A DNA stretch of 43,045 bases from Candidatus Mediterraneibacter intestinigallinarum (GTDB lineage: Bacteria > Bacillota > Clostridia > Lachnospirales > Lachnospiraceae), in the NCBI GenBank assembly GCA_019119265.1, contig DWXI01000105.1, positions 1-43,045 on the forward strand, written 5' to 3'. The notes beneath the pieces were generated by a model that was not told where the DNA came from, did no database searches, and was given only the letters and a program-made list of their open reading frames with translations. Both the position numbers and the translations under genes were made by a program. Below are positions 43,015-43,045 of the stretch, one piece after another. Each line of letters starts with the position of its first letter. Within the stretch, counting starts at the first letter, position 1.

Positions 43015-43045
43015 TATACTTTCGACCCAACCACTTATATACCGC
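43015..43045 (-). ncRNA. Probable 3' end of the CptI-type antitoxin RNA (partial)
   Basis: The 31 bases upstream of the terminator should be the last, partial antitoxin repeat, given the toxin gene and terminator. Only one repeat unit at most is visible, so the periodicity cannot be confirmed from this window. Confidence 0.45.

Noticed and set aside
1-43045. CRISPR array, tRNA or rRNA genes, prophage structural genes
   Set aside because: No regularly spaced repeats, tRNA cloverleaf with CCA-adjacent T-loop, rRNA signature or phage gene was seen. GGTTCAAAT near 42460 resembles a T-loop but has no partner arms.

Overview
The window looks like a chromosome segment of a gut Firmicute of the Lachnospiraceae type (Mediterraneibacter/Dorea/Blautia/Coprococcus-like). 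The basis is moderate GC, strong AGGAGG ribosome binding sites, intrinsic terminators, a carboxynorspermidine-type polyamine operon, a LysRS with a C-terminal tRNA-binding domain, a CpsB/C/D + LCP + LoaP polysaccharide locus and a CptIN-like type III toxin. The placement comes from protein recognition only; no rRNA or tRNA gene lies in the window.

Region 1 (1-9.6 kb, minus strand) is the promoter-proximal part of a capsule/exopolysaccharide operon. It starts at a consensus promoter (TTGACA-17-TATATT) next to an 11-base G run. The order is cpsB-like PHP phosphatase, Wzz/CpsC, CpsD BY-kinase, an LCP ligase, an unlisted 40-aa membrane peptide and a PglF-type 4,6-dehydratase. Next come a LoaP-like NusG paralogue followed by an intrinsic terminator, a PglE-type aminotransferase, an ATP-grasp enzyme and the first 32 codons of a sugar transferase. 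PglF, PglE and a PglC-like transferase together suggest an initiating diamino-type sugar.

Region 2 (9.6-15.8 kb, minus) is a five-gene polyamine operon, speA-speE-speB-CASDH-CASDC. It has a long leader with a terminator-like hairpin that can compete with a downstream complementary segment.

Region 3 (15.8-25.3 kb, minus) holds a CapA-family protein, a two-component system, a flavodoxin gene remnant, greA-lysS and coaX-dusB. greA is driven by a perfect consensus promoter inside the end of dusB.

Region 4 (25.3-34.4 kb) carries a secreted multidomain GH13 amylase (+). A PepSY lipoprotein with an OmpR/CiaR-like direct-repeat operator lies beside an HK/RR pair (-). Divergent from the pair are a Gfo/Idh/MocA oxidoreductase and an M18 aminopeptidase (+). 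The divergent promoters share a long dyad.

Region 5 (34.5-43 kb) is accessory and partly decayed. It has an N6-adenine methylase split from its specificity half by a one-base frameshift at a G6C5 run, plus an HNH nuclease. It also has the remains of a 5-deoxyribose/MTA (DHAP-shunt-like) module in which a deletion fused the 5' ends of an MtnA-like isomerase and a DeoR regulator. The rest is an FRG-domain protein, a LURP-one-related protein, a truncated DUF4317 gene and, at the right edge, a CptIN/ToxN-type toxin with the expected terminator upstream.

Two full copies (3427-3591, 25362-25526) and one fragment of a 165-bp palindromic repeat are present. One copy is flanked by a perfect 8-bp target duplication, so the repeat is MITE-like, with ends resembling IS66 termini.
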